Counted from the stretch's first letter, positions 1-9,367 are shown. The stretch is 64,000 nucleotides of DNA from Psychromarinibacter halotolerans (GCF_029168315.1 NZ_JARGYD010000007.1:62001-126000), one strand, 5' to 3'. Made by a program: numbers and translations. Notes: generated from the letters alone by a model not told the origin.

Positions 1-513
1 GTCGTCCTGACCGGCACTTACCGGCACGAGGACAGCCTTGAGATCAAGGCAGTGACCGAGCTTGGACCGGGCAACTGGCTGATGACGCCGTTGGAAGGTG
101 CGGGACAGACGGTCTGGATCAACCGGGGCTTCGTCCCCGGCGGCCCAGACCCCGTGACGCTGACGCGGCCCGACGGTCCCGTCACGGTGACGGGACTTGT
201 CCGGCTTAGCCAGCCGGGCGGCACCCTGTTGGAAAACAACGCCCCCGCGGATGACCGCTGGGTATCTGCCGACATTGCCGCGATGTCGGACAACGCGGGC
301 CTGCAGACCGCGGACTATTTCGTCGACGCCGATCACGCGGGCGCCGCAACGGACTGGCCGCGCGGCGGCATGACACGCCTGAACTTCCGCAACTCGCACC
401 TGAGCTACGCGCTGACGTGGTACGCGATGGCGGCGCTTTTGCTGGCGGGCATGGCTTATGTCATCCGCGACCGGCTGCGCAGCCGCCGCCGGACGACTGG
501 TTCGGCCGACTAA
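1..513 (+). CDS. SURF1 family protein, C-terminal part (5' truncated by window edge)
   Basis: The reading frame is open from base 1 and ends at TAA 511-513, so only the C-terminal ~170 residues are present. The fragment carries the SURF1 hallmarks: a conserved VWINRGFVP-like segment, and a final NSHLSYALTWYAMA stretch leading into a C-terminal transmembrane helix followed by a basic cytoplasmic tail. SURF1 proteins are inner-membrane factors for cytochrome c oxidase assembly (heme a insertion). They usually close the cta/cox operon, which would lie to the left of this window. The GTG at 52 is internal and is not the start. Confidence 0.9.
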   Translation, partial: VVLTGTYRHEDSLEIKAVTELGPGNWLMTPLEGAGQTVWINRGFVPGGPDPVTLTRPDGPVTVTGLVRLSQPGGTLLENNAPADDRWVSADIAAMSDNAGLQTADYFVDADHAGAATDWPRGGMTRLNFRNSHLSYALTWYAMAALLLAGMAYVIRDRLRSRRRTTGSAD

Positions 514-531
514 GGCACTGCCGCCACGGCC

Positions 532-1536
532 TTACGCGGCGGCGACGGGCGCCACGGCCCAGTCATCTTGGAAAAGCCCCGCAAGAAGCACTCGCCACGC
601 CTGCGCCAGATCTGCAGTCGCGGGTTGTGAGGCAGGCAACAAGTCGGCGGCCATACGTCCGCACATGCCGCGCAGCGCCTCGGTCAGTGCCTCGACCCCC
701 GGCCCGCTTGTAGAAATGGCGCCAGACGCCAGATGGTCGGACAGACCATCCACCCCCGAAACCAGCACCGGTCGGCCAGCGGCAAGCGCCTCTTGCGCCA
801 CCAATCCATACGGCTCCCACCGGGACGGCATCACCACCGCATCGCAGGCGGCATAGGCCATCGCCGGATCGGCGGCGAACCCTTGGAACCGGATGCGGGG
901 ATCGCCAGCCGCCAAATCTTCCAGCCGGCCGCGTTCCGGCCCATCGCCGAAGATCTTCAGCGAAAGATCGTCGCCCTGCACCGCTTGGAACGCCCGGATC
1001 AGCACATCGAACCCTTTCTGAGCGTCAAGACGCCCGACCGCACCAAAACACCGAACAGGCCCGGTCGGACGCGGCAAAGCGCGGAAGCGGGACAGGTCGA
1101 CCTGCGGCTGTATCACGGTCAGCGCGTCCGGCCGGACCAGATCGCGCGCGGCAAGCCAGCTGGCCTGCGGATGGCTGACGGCGACCACCCGGTCGAACAG
1201 GGCGTAGGCCGTTCGAAGAAGGGTGAAGAACCGCCGTGGCGCACTGACATTGGCGGCGACGAACCCGGCGGAATAGCTGTGTTCGACGTGGATCAACGGC
1301 GTTCCGGCGTGGCGGGCCCGCAAGGCCATCAGGCCCGGCAGCCCGCGCCACGCGACAGTAAGGTGCGAAACGATGACATCCGCCTGCACCCGCGCACTGG
1401 CAGCGCGCGTGCGGGGGACTTCGACGATCTCGTGCCGGGCCAGTGCCGCCATTCCGGGATCGCGGGCAAGGAAATCAAGGTAGCGGGTTACGCCGCCGGG
1501 GTTCGTGTCGTCGACAAGGTGGGCAATGCGCAGCAT
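532..1536 (-). CDS. glycosyltransferase family 4 (GT-B fold), exopolysaccharide assembly
   Basis: A 334-residue protein. ATG at 1536 is chosen because GGAGAG lies just upstream and the family start MLRIAHLVDDTNPGGVTRYL follows; the frame is open further upstream without homologous sequence. The N-terminal half has the GG-V-T donor-loop motif and an HVEHSY strand. The C-terminal half has VGRLDAQKGFDVLIRAF and the E-x7-E motif (SRWEPYGLVAQEAL) that binds the nucleotide-sugar in retaining GT4 enzymes. It is the last gene of the minus-strand run flippase-GT2-GT2-GT4, so it probably adds a sugar to the undecaprenyl-linked repeat unit on the cytoplasmic face. Donor and acceptor cannot be read from sequence. 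Confidence 0.9.
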   Translation of the reverse strand: MLRIAHLVDDTNPGGVTRYLDFLARDPGMAALARHEIVEVPRTRAASARVQADVIVSHLTVAWRGLPGLMALRARHAGTPLIHVEHSYSAGFVAANVSAPRRFFTLLRTAYALFDRVVAVSHPQASWLAARDLVRPDALTVIQPQVDLSRFRALPRPTGPVRCFGAVGRLDAQKGFDVLIRAFQAVQGDDLSLKIFGDGPERGRLEDLAAGDPRIRFQGFAADPAMAYAACDAVVMPSRWEPYGLVAQEALAAGRPVLVSGVDGLSDHLASGAISTSGPGVEALTEALRGMCGRMAADLLPASQPATADLAQAWRVLLAGLFQDDWAVAPVAAA

Positions 1537-1559
1537 GGGGTCTCTCCGGCTCGGGTCGG

Positions 1560-2543
1560 TCAGGTGCGTTGGGTGGATTTCAGGTGGGCCAGCAGTGCGG
1601 ATGCCCTGCCGCGTCCGACAAGGTGCAGCGCAAAGGCAGCCCCGATCGTGGTCAGCGTCTTCGCCGGTTCCGCGACAAGCGGGCGGCGAGACGCGGCAAG
1701 AGACGCGCGGACAAGGCGCACGGCCTCGGCCCCGTCGCCCATGCTGAAGGCGCGCCGCGCGAGATAGCGCAGCTGGTACGCGCGCGCAGCCGGGGCATGG
1801 CGGTCGAAGAACGTCGGCGCAACCGGCTGCAACTTTCCCACCACCCGCTCCCACGCGGCAAGTTGCTTGTGCAGGCTGGCGGACAGCCCGCCCGGTGCGA
1901 TGCGGTAGCGGGTCAGCAGGCCCGGGATGCCCTCGATCTCCCAGTCGGTGGTCAGGGCGAACCGCAGCCAGCATTCGATGTCCTCGGACTGACGGAAGCT
2001 TTCGTCGAACCACCAGTCGCGCACGGTCTCATGCGCCGGGCGCCAGCGGATCGCGTCCAGCGCGGCGCGGCGGAACACCGGCGCGGAACCGTTCCCGACC
2101 GGGTTGCGCAGAAACACCTGCGCGGCGGTCACGTTGCGCAGGCGCGGGCGCATCGCGACCTTCAACGGCCTGCTGTCCATGTCGATCAGTTCCGAGCCGG
2201 AATAGCTGAGGCCGACCTGCGGGTTCGCGTCCAGATGGGCGACATGCTCCGCCAGCTTGGTCGGGCGCCACAGGTCGTCCGCGTCGCAGAACCCGATGAT
2301 GTCGCCGCGCGCCGCGTCGATGCCAGAGTTGCGCGCGCCCGGCAGGCCACGGTTCGGCTGTTGCACGATGCGGATGCGCCTGTCGGCAAAGCTGCGGGTC
2401 ACGGCGACGGTGCGGTCGGTCGAACCGTCATCGACCACCACGATCTCGAAATCCGTGAAGGTCTGCGCAAGCAGACTGTGCAGCGTCTCGGGCAGGGTCC
2501 GCGCGGCGTTGAAGGCGGGGACGACGATGGAAGCTTTGGGCAT
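1560..2543 (-). CDS. glycosyltransferase family 2
   Basis: A 327-residue GT-A enzyme. The N-terminus has the family opening VVPAFNAARTLPETL, the nucleotide-binding VDDGSTDRT, and the metal-binding CDADD (DxD) near residue 95; an SEDIECW segment fits the acidic catalytic-base region. The remaining ~110 residues are a helical, Arg-rich tail like that of its neighbour. It lies 11 bp downstream of the next GT2 gene and 23 bp upstream of the GT4 gene, so it is co-transcribed. Role inferred: one of three sugar additions to the lipid-linked exopolysaccharide unit. It is clearly paralogous to the adjacent GT2, which suggests an old tandem duplication. Confidence 0.9.
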   Translation of the reverse strand: MPKASIVVPAFNAARTLPETLHSLLAQTFTDFEIVVVDDGSTDRTVAVTRSFADRRIRIVQQPNRGLPGARNSGIDAARGDIIGFCDADDLWRPTKLAEHVAHLDANPQVGLSYSGSELIDMDSRPLKVAMRPRLRNVTAAQVFLRNPVGNGSAPVFRRAALDAIRWRPAHETVRDWWFDESFRQSEDIECWLRFALTTDWEIEGIPGLLTRYRIAPGGLSASLHKQLAAWERVVGKLQPVAPTFFDRHAPAARAYQLRYLARRAFSMGDGAEAVRLVRASLAASRRPLVAEPAKTLTTIGAAFALHLVGRGRASALLAHLKSTQRT

Positions 2544-2554
2544 GGGAAATCCTT

Positions 2555-3466
2555 TCAGGACGCAAACAGGCGCTGGCGCAGGACGCGCGGCAAGACGGGC
2601 GCAGAGATCGCCCCGGCCAGCGTCAGCCCGCCGCGGCGCACATCGGATAGGAAGCCGCGCGGGCTGGTGCGAATGCCGGCAAGCGCAAAGCGCAGCGCCT
2701 CGGTGCGCGGGGCGTCGACCCGCAGCGCGCGGCGGGACAGGTACCGCAGGTGGATCGCTTCGGCGCGGGCGTCCGGGCGGTGCCCAAGCCGCGCGGCAGT
2801 GGCGACAGCCGCGGCCCGGCCAGCGCGCATCGCAGCAAGGTCCGAGGACAGGCCGGACGGGCTGGTGCGATAACAGACCTGAAGGCTATCGATGCCGCGC
2901 AGCGAAGCGCCCGTGCCGACCAGCCGGATCAGCCACTCCAGGTCCTCGTTGTGCACGACGCCGGTGTCGAAACCGCCGGTGGACAGGAAGGCGTGGCGCA
3001 CGACGGACAGGTTCGACATCGTGCACACCGGGTTCTCGGCCAGCAGCATCGGCACAGTGACGTCTTCAAGCGGCACGGTCGACTGCGTGCGCCCGGTGTC
3101 ACCGTCGAAGAAAACGATCCGACCGAAACATGCGTCGGCCCCGGTGCGGATCGCCCGGCCCGTTTCGGCAAGCTTGGCGGGCAGCCACAGGTCGTCCGCA
3201 TCGCAGAACGACAGGATGCCGCCCCTTCCCTGCTTGGCGCCGAAGTTGCGCGCGGCACTGGGGCCCTTGCCCGGGTTGCACAGCAGTCGAAACCGCTGAT
3301 CGCGCGCGGCGAAGGCGGCGGCCAGTTCGGGCGTCGCGTCGGTCGAGCCATCGTCGACCAGCAGACACTCCCAGTCGCGGACGGTCTGCGCCTCGATGCT
3401 GCGCAGCGTTTCGGCAAGGGTGGCGGCCGCATTGAAGCAGGGGATCACGATAGAGAAACGGGGCAT
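2555..3466 (-). CDS. glycosyltransferase family 2
   Basis: A 303-residue GT-A enzyme starting MPRFSIVIPCFNAAATL, with VDDGSTDATPE and the DxD motif in SFCDADDLW. FDTGVVHNEDLEWLIRL supplies the conserved E-D-x-E/W base region. One base separates its start from the stop of the upstream flippase gene, so translation is probably coupled. It shares layout and C-terminal helical tail with the GT2 at 1560-2543 but is diverged enough to use a different donor or linkage. It would act in the cytoplasm on the undecaprenyl-linked oligosaccharide. Substrate specificity is not predictable. Confidence 0.9.
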   Translation of the reverse strand: MPRFSIVIPCFNAAATLAETLRSIEAQTVRDWECLLVDDGSTDATPELAAAFAARDQRFRLLCNPGKGPSAARNFGAKQGRGGILSFCDADDLWLPAKLAETGRAIRTGADACFGRIVFFDGDTGRTQSTVPLEDVTVPMLLAENPVCTMSNLSVVRHAFLSTGGFDTGVVHNEDLEWLIRLVGTGASLRGIDSLQVCYRTSPSGLSSDLAAMRAGRAAAVATAARLGHRPDARAEAIHLRYLSRRALRVDAPRTEALRFALAGIRTSPRGFLSDVRRGGLTLAGAISAPVLPRVLRQRLFAS

Positions 3467-3467
3467 G

Positions 3468-4703
3468 TCAGGCGACCTTCTGCAAGGGACGGCGGAACGG
3501 GGGAACGAACGTGGGCAGCGCCGCGCCGACCTGCACCACCGTGGCGATCACGAGATATCCGGTTGCGATGGCCGTCAGCCCATAGGGGGCCAGCAGCGCG
3601 GTATTGGCGATCAGCGACGCCGTCAGCAGGACGGTGACCCAGAACTCGGCTTGCGGGCGTTCGTTGCTGCGCAGCCATTGCGCCGCGGCGGACCAGATCA
3701 CCGAGGGGATCGCGGCAAGGCAGAGGATCGACACGACATCGTCGATGCCGCCCCACCCGTCCCCGAACAGCACCGGCACATAGTAGGGCGCGGCAAGCGC
3801 CTGCAGCACGACCACCGGCGCGATCAGCGCGACGCTTAGCATCAGCGCCTGTCGCAGGGCGGCGGTGCGGTCCTTGGCGCTGCACAGGTGCGGGAAAAGC
3901 GCGACCGAAAGGGCCTGCGAGAAGGACGTGGCAAGGCCAAGGCCCGCGTTGAAGGCCATGAAATACAGGCCCAGCATCTCGGCCCCCAGCATGAGGCCGA
4001 TCACCAGCTTGTCGGCCTGAAGCCGCAGCGCCTTCACGACCTCGACGCCCAGCACGGCCCATCCATAACGGACGAAGGGCGCAAGCGGCGCGCGGGGGCC
4101 GGGCGTTGGCGCCCAGGGGTGCAGACGGCGCATCGCGACCAGCCAGATCGGCGCGGCCAGCAAGCGCGGCAGAACCAGCGCAAGCGGCGACGGAAAGACG
4201 ACGGCCAGCAGCGCGGACAGCATGTTGGCGCCCACGACCTGCCCGCCCGCGATGGCGGCGGTCTGCTGCATTCGGCCCGCCCGCATCGCCAGCGCGCATT
4301 GGACCAACCCGGCGGGCATGAACAGGTATTCCCCCGCGAGGATCGCGATCAGGATGAACAGGCCAAGGTCGCCGCCGACGGCAAGGATCACCCCGCCAAC
4401 AGAAAGCTGCAGCGTGAACAGGCCAAGGCACCACGCCCAGAACAGCCGCCGCGCGGTGCGGCAGGTTGCGTCCAGATCGGCGTCCGAGGCGGCGATGATC
4501 CGCTGCCCGACACCGTTCTCGGTCAGGGCCTTCAGGATGTCAGAGGCTGCCAGCGCGGCTGCTGCAACACCGATCGCCGCCACATCCATCGTCCGCGCGA
4601 CCGCAACCACGACGATAAGCCGTGACGCCTTCGCTGCCACTTCGGACAAGCAATAGGCGAGCAGGTTCCGCGCGAAGGGGGCTCGTTTCAGAATGTGACG
4701 CAT
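3468..4703 (-). CDS. polysaccharide flippase, Wzx-like (MOP superfamily)
   Basis: A 411-residue polytopic membrane protein. ATG 4703 (MRHILKRAPFARN) is preferred because the sequence becomes MOP-like exactly there and GGAAC lies upstream; the same frame stays open to 5339 but encodes only low-quality Arg/Gly-rich sequence. About 12 hydrophobic segments alternate with short loops. The C-terminal half contains the family pattern QADKLVIGLMLGAEMLGLYFMAFN, typical of lipid-linked oligosaccharide flippases. It heads the four-gene minus-strand unit with three glycosyltransferases. Its promoter region (4704-4922) is shared with the divergent export gene and contains one of the four locus palindromes. 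Inferred role: translocating the undecaprenyl-linked repeat unit to the periplasm. Confidence 0.88.
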   Translation of the reverse strand: MRHILKRAPFARNLLAYCLSEVAAKASRLIVVVAVARTMDVAAIGVAAAALAASDILKALTENGVGQRIIAASDADLDATCRTARRLFWAWCLGLFTLQLSVGGVILAVGGDLGLFILIAILAGEYLFMPAGLVQCALAMRAGRMQQTAAIAGGQVVGANMLSALLAVVFPSPLALVLPRLLAAPIWLVAMRRLHPWAPTPGPRAPLAPFVRYGWAVLGVEVVKALRLQADKLVIGLMLGAEMLGLYFMAFNAGLGLATSFSQALSVALFPHLCSAKDRTAALRQALMLSVALIAPVVVLQALAAPYYVPVLFGDGWGGIDDVVSILCLAAIPSVIWSAAAQWLRSNERPQAEFWVTVLLTASLIANTALLAPYGLTAIATGYLVIATVVQVGAALPTFVPPFRRPLQKVA

Positions 4704-4817
4704 GATCGGGTTCCGTGAGTGGGGCTGCCGCGCTGGCATTGAAAACAGGTGTACCCGGCCCGCGCGGTCCACGTCCCAGCCCCCGCCGGACAGCCAAACG
4801 GTGCGTTTGATATGCAA

Positions 4818-4835
4818 CCTATCCGTTCGGATTGG
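4818..4835. promoter_or_regulatory. exopolysaccharide-locus palindrome, site 1
   Basis: CCTATCCG-TT-CGGATTGG: two 8-base arms around a 2-base centre, with one mismatch to perfect symmetry. It sits in the 219-bp divergent promoter region, 115 bp from the flippase start and 88 bp from the wza-like start. The same motif is found at 9341, 11852 and 12653. Inferred to be an operator serving both transcripts. Confidence 0.7.
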
Positions 4836-4922
4836 GTCACGATCCCGGCGAGGGGATGGACCCGCGACTCTGCGCCGCGCTATGCAGGACCGACGTAGTC
4901 GTAAACCGCCGGGGCGCGTGTA

Positions 4923-6152
4923 ATGAGGACCCGCAAAGGCCAGCTTGGACTGGGTGTCATGTCGCTGTTGATGGCGTCCGCCTGCGCGACGCCGCGCGAC
5001 GCGTCCAACATCGAACCGGCCTCGGTCGGCGGCGCGTACCAAGCGCAATACCGCGACATCGACACCACCCGCGACGCCGTATCGACCGTTCTTGTGTCGC
5101 CACGGATGAACGCGGCCAAGTGCAAACCCTACGGCGGAGACACCCCCACGGGCACGAAGGGCAGCTACGGCGGCTATCTGCCGGATGCATTGCGGGGCGA
5201 GGTTCTGTCGCGTGGCGATCTGGTCGAACTGCTGCTGCCCGGCGACGACACCTTTTCCGGCGACTACGTGATTTCGCGGGACGGCACGTTGAAGCTGCCG
5301 TTCATTGCGCCGATCCCGGCACAGGGGCGCAGCACGCAACAGGTGATCAACGATGCCGTCTCGGCGCTGATTTCCGGCGGTTACTATGCGACGACGCCCG
5401 CGGTTTCGCTGCTGGTCAAGGACTTCGCGCCGGTGCGTGTGGCCGTGGCCGGCGCGGTATTCGAACCGCAGACCGTCACGATCGGCGGCGTCCCCGGCGA
5501 TCAGGTCGACACCCTGCGGCAGGCCGCGCTTGGCGCGTCGACGGAATCCCGCAACCTAACGGTGGCGCTGCGCAATGCTGGCGGCATCCGGCCCGACGCC
5601 GATCTGTCGGCGGTGCAACTGACGCGGAACGGCGTGACCTACACGCTGGACCTGCGCGCCGCGTTGAAGGGCTTTGGCTTTGACGACGTGCTGATGATCG
5701 GCGGGGACGAGCTGCACGTCCCGTCGCGCGGCTGTTTCCAGGACGATCTGATGATCCCCAGCCCGATCAGCCCGCCGGGTATCTCTTTGTACCTGTCGAA
5801 CCTGACCGTGCCCGCCACCGGCAATGCGCCGTCGGCCATCGGACAGACCGTGCGCGAGGTGCCCTATGGCACCCGGTTCACCCAAGCCGTGATCGACGCA
5901 AACTGCGTCGGCGGCGCGCGGGCCACCAGCGCCGACCGCTCGGCGGCGCTGTTCTCGCGAAACCCGATGACGGACGTGTCGGTGGTGATCGAACGCAAGG
6001 TCGAGGTGATGCGCCAGCGCGCGGACCGTGACGATTATGACCCCTACCTGCTGCCGGGCGACTCTATCGCCTGCTACGACAGCGGCGTGACCAACCTGTC
6101 CGAAATCGCACGGGTCGTGGGTCTGGTCGGCTTGGCGGTTGCGATCCCCTAG
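4923..6152 (+). CDS. polysaccharide export protein, Wza/OPX family lipoprotein
   Basis: A 409-residue exported lipoprotein. The N-terminus is a signal peptide with a lipobox ending MASA-C near residue 21. The poly_export domain follows around residues 85-170 (LLLPGDDTFSGDYVISRDGTLKLPFIAPIPAQG, quoted here only as the D-x-L-PGD and G-x-I-x-LPF pattern), and after it come SLBB-like beta-grasp segments. OPX proteins form the outer-membrane/periplasmic channel through which Wzy-dependent polysaccharide leaves the cell, working with a Wzz-type co-polymerase (12762-14231 here). It is monocistronic, divergent from the flippase unit, and its stop overlaps the stop of the convergent kinase gene by three bases (6150-6152 against 6149-6151). 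Confidence 0.9.
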   Translation: MRTRKGQLGLGVMSLLMASACATPRDASNIEPASVGGAYQAQYRDIDTTRDAVSTVLVSPRMNAAKCKPYGGDTPTGTKGSYGGYLPDALRGEVLSRGDLVELLLPGDDTFSGDYVISRDGTLKLPFIAPIPAQGRSTQQVINDAVSALISGGYYATTPAVSLLVKDFAPVRVAVAGAVFEPQTVTIGGVPGDQVDTLRQAALGASTESRNLTVALRNAGGIRPDADLSAVQLTRNGVTYTLDLRAALKGFGFDDVLMIGGDELHVPSRGCFQDDLMIPSPISPPGISLYLSNLTVPATGNAPSAIGQTVREVPYGTRFTQAVIDANCVGGARATSADRSAALFSRNPMTDVSVVIERKVEVMRQRADRDDYDPYLLPGDSIACYDSGVTNLSEIARVVGLVGLAVAIP

Positions 6153-8713
6153 GGCTGCGCCACCCGCCAATCCTCCAGCGTGTCACGGGTCTTGTCCCAC
6201 AACACGGACAGCGCGTGCAGCCTTTCCGGCGCGACCGGAGCACCCCGTTTCAGGTCCGTCTCGACCGCGGCCAATGCCCGGCGCAACGCGCTAAAGCCAA
6301 ACACGCCGCAGGTTCCCGCGCATTTGTGCACCACTTGTTGCAGGTCGGCGGGCGCAAGCGTGCCCTCGGCAATGCGGTCGATGTCCCAGTTGATTTCGGC
6401 GACGCTGCGATCAAGCAGCGCCACCGCTGAACCGTCCCGAAACCGTTCAAGGTTTTCAGCTTCGATCAGCGGCGCGTCCGATGGCTTGTCCGCCAAAGGG
6501 ACGGCGGCGTCGGCCGCAACCGGGGCGCCCCCGGCAACCTCGGCCAGCGTCTTTTGCAATGCGTTCCGGTCCAGCGGTTTGCTGACGCAATGCGGCATGC
6601 CTGCCTGCCGGAACGCGGCGATTTCCTCGGGAAGCGCGTGTGCCGTGACCGCGATGATCGGCGCGGTCTTGGACGGTCCGTCGCCCGACCGGATCGTTCG
6701 CGCCGCCTCCGGCCCGTCCATCACCGGCATGGATACGTCCATCAGGATCGCGTCGAAGCGTCTGGCGTTCGCCCACTCTACTCCGGCGCGCCCGTTCACC
6801 GCCTCGGTCACGGTGTGGCCGTCCGCCTCTAGGAATTCGCGGGCGACCAGCCGGTTGATCTCGTTATCCTCGACCAGAAGAATATCCAACGGGCGGATCG
6901 CGGGGGATGGCGCGGTTTCGGCATCCGACGGCGTCCCCTCGGACAGATCCGCAGGCGCGAACGGCAGGCGCAACCAGAACAGGCTGCCCTCTCCCGGCTC
7001 GCTTTCAACGCCGATCTCGCCACCCATCAGCATGGCAAACCGCCGCGCGATCCCAAGGCCAAGGCCGGTGCCGCCAGCTTGCCGAGCGTAGGAGGAATCC
7101 AGCGTCTCGAAGTCGCGGAAAATCCGGTCGAGGTCTTCGTGTGCGATGCCGACGCCGCTGTCGATGACGCGGAATTCCAACTGCGGATCGCTGGCGCCAA
7201 TCACTTCGGCCTCGATCTCGACCGTGCCTGCGCGGGTAAACTTCACCGCGTTCCCAACAAGGTTCAGCAGAACCTGGCGCAGGCGGCGCGGATCGCCCAC
7301 GGCGCCATCGACCGGTGTGCCTTCCCAGCGCCAGTCCAGCGCGTTGCCGTTCTTCGTCGCCAGCGGTGCGGTCGTCTCGATCACGCCGTCCAGCAGCCGA
7401 GGGACAGAGAACGGCTTGCGGACGATGTCGATGCGCCCCGCCTCGTACTTGGCCAGATCCAGCACGTCATTCACCAGCGACAGCAAAAGCCGTCCCGAGA
7501 ATTCCATACGGTTCAGCAGTTCTTGCTGCCGGTCCGACACCGACTGGTCCCGCATCAGCTGCATCGAGCCCAGCAGCCCGTTCAGCGGCGTCCGCATCTC
7601 GTGGCTCATGACGGCAAGGAATTCCGCTTTCGCCCGTTCGCCCGCCAGCGCACGGTCTCGCGCTTCGGTCAGGTCGTTCTCGGCAGCACGGCGGCGCGAG
7701 ATGTCGCGCATATAGATGACATGCACCTGCCCGCCGCTGGCGTCCTCGGCATGGTTGACGGCGACCTCGGCGGGGAACTCGCGCCCGCCCTGCGTCTTGG
7801 CCGTCACTTCCAGATGAAGCGCCTCGCCGCTATCGCGCGCGCCGTCGTTCATGAAGCGGAAATACGTGTCGCGCGCCTTGGTGCGGGACCGCTCCGGCAG
7901 GACCAGCTCGGCCACGCGCTGGCCCAGTGCATCGGCGCGCGAGACCTCGAATATCTTCTCGGCGGCCGGGTTGAACTCTAGGATCTCGCCGCGCCTGTTG
8001 GCTACGATGATCGCGTCCTGCGACGTTTCCACAATCGTGCGCATCCGCGCCGAGGTTCGCCGCACCTCGTCCGAGCGGCGGATCGCCAGTTGCGACAGCC
8101 GGAACATCGCAAGGGCGACAAGCACCAGCCCGCCAAGCAGCGCCGCCAAAACGATGGCCAGCAGGATCAGCGTGCGAACCAGATCCTCGCGCCGCGCATC
8201 GGACACCTCTGCGAAGGCGGCAAGGCCACCAAGCGAGAACCGCCGCACCTCGTCGGACACCGCCAGCGCCCGTTCGGAAAGGTCCGGCAGAGCCGCGATC
8301 AGGGTTGCGTCGTCACCGTCGATCAGCGGGATCGTGTCCTGCAGGAAGGTGCGGACCACCGCGCGCGGTTCGTCATAGGTCGGATCGCGGCGCAGCTCGC
8401 GGAACACCAGCCCGTTTTCGATGGTGTCCACCCGGCTGTAGAAAATGTCGAACCGCCGCCGCACCTGATCGACCTGAAGCGGATCGTCCAGCGCGCGCTG
8501 CATCGCCAGTTCGAAACGCAGGAATTCCACGTCGGCTTGCGCAAGGCTCCATTGCAGGTTGTCGGAGTTCGCGGTCGAGACATCCTCGAGTTCACGCAAC
8601 AGCACCCACGCCATGAAGGCGATCATGCCGACGCAGCAGACAAGCGCAAAGACCGTGGCGCCTCTGCGGCGCCACGGCTTCCCCAACTGCTCTGTCGTGC
8701 CTGTCACTACCAC
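6149..8713 (-). CDS. hybrid sensor histidine kinase (PAS-HisKA-HATPase-REC-Hpt)
   Basis: An 854-residue protein. Transmembrane helices at about 19-40 and 180-205 enclose a ~140-residue helical periplasmic sensor with no recognised fold. A PAS domain (~223-345) precedes HisKA with the phospho-accepting His371 in MSHEMRTP. HATPase N and G boxes follow (NLVGNAVKF near 484; GGTGLGLGIARRF near 547). The receiver domain has Asp659 (ILMDVSMP) and Lys712. The C-terminal Hpt has His796 (VVHKCAG). This is the BarA/ArcB-like unorthodox layout, which ends in an Hpt and so needs a separate response regulator; the LuxR-type protein at 12041 in the same locus is the obvious candidate. It lies 36 bp downstream of an exported protein gene, forming a two-gene operon under palindrome site 2. 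Confidence 0.93.
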   Translation of the reverse strand: MVVTGTTEQLGKPWRRRGATVFALVCCVGMIAFMAWVLLRELEDVSTANSDNLQWSLAQADVEFLRFELAMQRALDDPLQVDQVRRRFDIFYSRVDTIENGLVFRELRRDPTYDEPRAVVRTFLQDTIPLIDGDDATLIAALPDLSERALAVSDEVRRFSLGGLAAFAEVSDARREDLVRTLILLAIVLAALLGGLVLVALAMFRLSQLAIRRSDEVRRTSARMRTIVETSQDAIIVANRRGEILEFNPAAEKIFEVSRADALGQRVAELVLPERSRTKARDTYFRFMNDGARDSGEALHLEVTAKTQGGREFPAEVAVNHAEDASGGQVHVIYMRDISRRRAAENDLTEARDRALAGERAKAEFLAVMSHEMRTPLNGLLGSMQLMRDQSVSDRQQELLNRMEFSGRLLLSLVNDVLDLAKYEAGRIDIVRKPFSVPRLLDGVIETTAPLATKNGNALDWRWEGTPVDGAVGDPRRLRQVLLNLVGNAVKFTRAGTVEIEAEVIGASDPQLEFRVIDSGVGIAHEDLDRIFRDFETLDSSYARQAGGTGLGLGIARRFAMLMGGEIGVESEPGEGSLFWLRLPFAPADLSEGTPSDAETAPSPAIRPLDILLVEDNEINRLVAREFLEADGHTVTEAVNGRAGVEWANARRFDAILMDVSMPVMDGPEAARTIRSGDGPSKTAPIIAVTAHALPEEIAAFRQAGMPHCVSKPLDRNALQKTLAEVAGGAPVAADAAVPLADKPSDAPLIEAENLERFRDGSAVALLDRSVAEINWDIDRIAEGTLAPADLQQVVHKCAGTCGVFGFSALRRALAAVETDLKRGAPVAPERLHALSVLWDKTRDTLEDWRVAQP

Positions 8714-8749
8714 TTGGCGCTCCGAAACGAGGTGGCCATTCTGTCGGGA

Positions 8750-9259
8750 TTACTCTGCAACCACGATCCGGTCGAGTTGCCAGATGCTGCGAGAGTATAT
8801 GACCTCGGTCTGGTAATCCGGGTCGTCGTCGTAGGGGTAAATCACCCAAAGCGGGCCCTTGTCGCGCACGGACATCGCCTTGCCGTTGTTCTGGTAGGCA
8901 ACGATCGCGCCGCCTTCGACCCAATCATCCGCCGGGATCTCGACCGAGTAATCGTTGATCGCCGTCGCGTTCAGCATCGCTCCATTGGCCCCGACGGCAT
9001 CCATAAGCACCCCCAGCGGAACGCCGGTGAAAGACTGCGTGCCCTCGGTCCAGATGGTCGTGGTCTCGACGGTCACGGTGTCCATCGCTTCAAGCATGGC
9101 AAGGTCGAAGGTGGCGGTATCGCCGTCGTTGGTGATCGCGATGGCGCCGGAGACGGTCAGGATCACCTCGCCCTCCGGCGCGGACAGGTCCTGAGCAGAT
9201 GCCGCAACTGGCAGAAGAAGGGTCACGGAAAAGATCGCGCGGGTCAGAAAGGAAAGCAT
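8750..9259 (-). CDS. small exported protein with sulfite-oxidase (oxidoreductase molybdopterin-binding) fold, probable sensor partner
   Basis: A 169-residue protein. ATG 9259 is fixed by a strong AAGGAGGAA at the right spacing and by the signal peptide that follows (cleavage near VAASA-Q). The mature part shows segments of the oxidoreductase molybdopterin-binding fold: FTGVPLGVLMDAVGA, a NDYSVEIP strand and a WVIYPYDD turn. It contains no cysteine, so the molybdenum-ligating Cys of YedY/sulfite oxidase is absent and catalysis is unlikely. It is encoded just before the hybrid kinase, so I infer a periplasmic ligand-binding or modulator subunit for that kinase rather than an enzyme. A free-standing cofactor-binding protein cannot be excluded. 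Confidence 0.75.
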   Translation of the reverse strand: MLSFLTRAIFSVTLLLPVAASAQDLSAPEGEVILTVSGAIAITNDGDTATFDLAMLEAMDTVTVETTTIWTEGTQSFTGVPLGVLMDAVGANGAMLNATAINDYSVEIPADDWVEGGAIVAYQNNGKAMSVRDKGPLWVIYPYDDDPDYQTEVIYSRSIWQLDRIVVAE

Positions 9260-9340
9260 GAGGTTCCTCCTTGGGGCTGGCTGATGCCCAATATGTGCCA
9301 CAAGACGCATTGCGGCACACTTGGGCATCGGAAGTACACC

Positions 9341-9358
9341 CCTATCCGAACGGATAGG
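9341..9358. promoter_or_regulatory. exopolysaccharide-locus palindrome, site 2
   Basis: CCTATCCG-AA-CGGATAGG has perfect arms, extended by two further complementary bases on each side (9339-9360). It lies 82 bp upstream of the exported-protein/kinase operon and 9 bp beyond the galU stop. There is no T-tract, which argues against a terminator. Confidence 0.75.
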
Positions 9359-9367
9359 GGCGTGGGA

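Noticed and set aside
4704..5339. N-terminal extension of the flippase frame to 5339
   Set aside because: The extension is low-complexity and overlaps the promoter and the divergent wza-like gene; ATG 4703 has a ribosome site and matches the family start.
9339..9360. The site 2 palindrome as a transcription terminator of galU
   Set aside because: It has no T-tract, and the same arms occur in promoter gaps elsewhere in the locus, so an operator is the better explanation.
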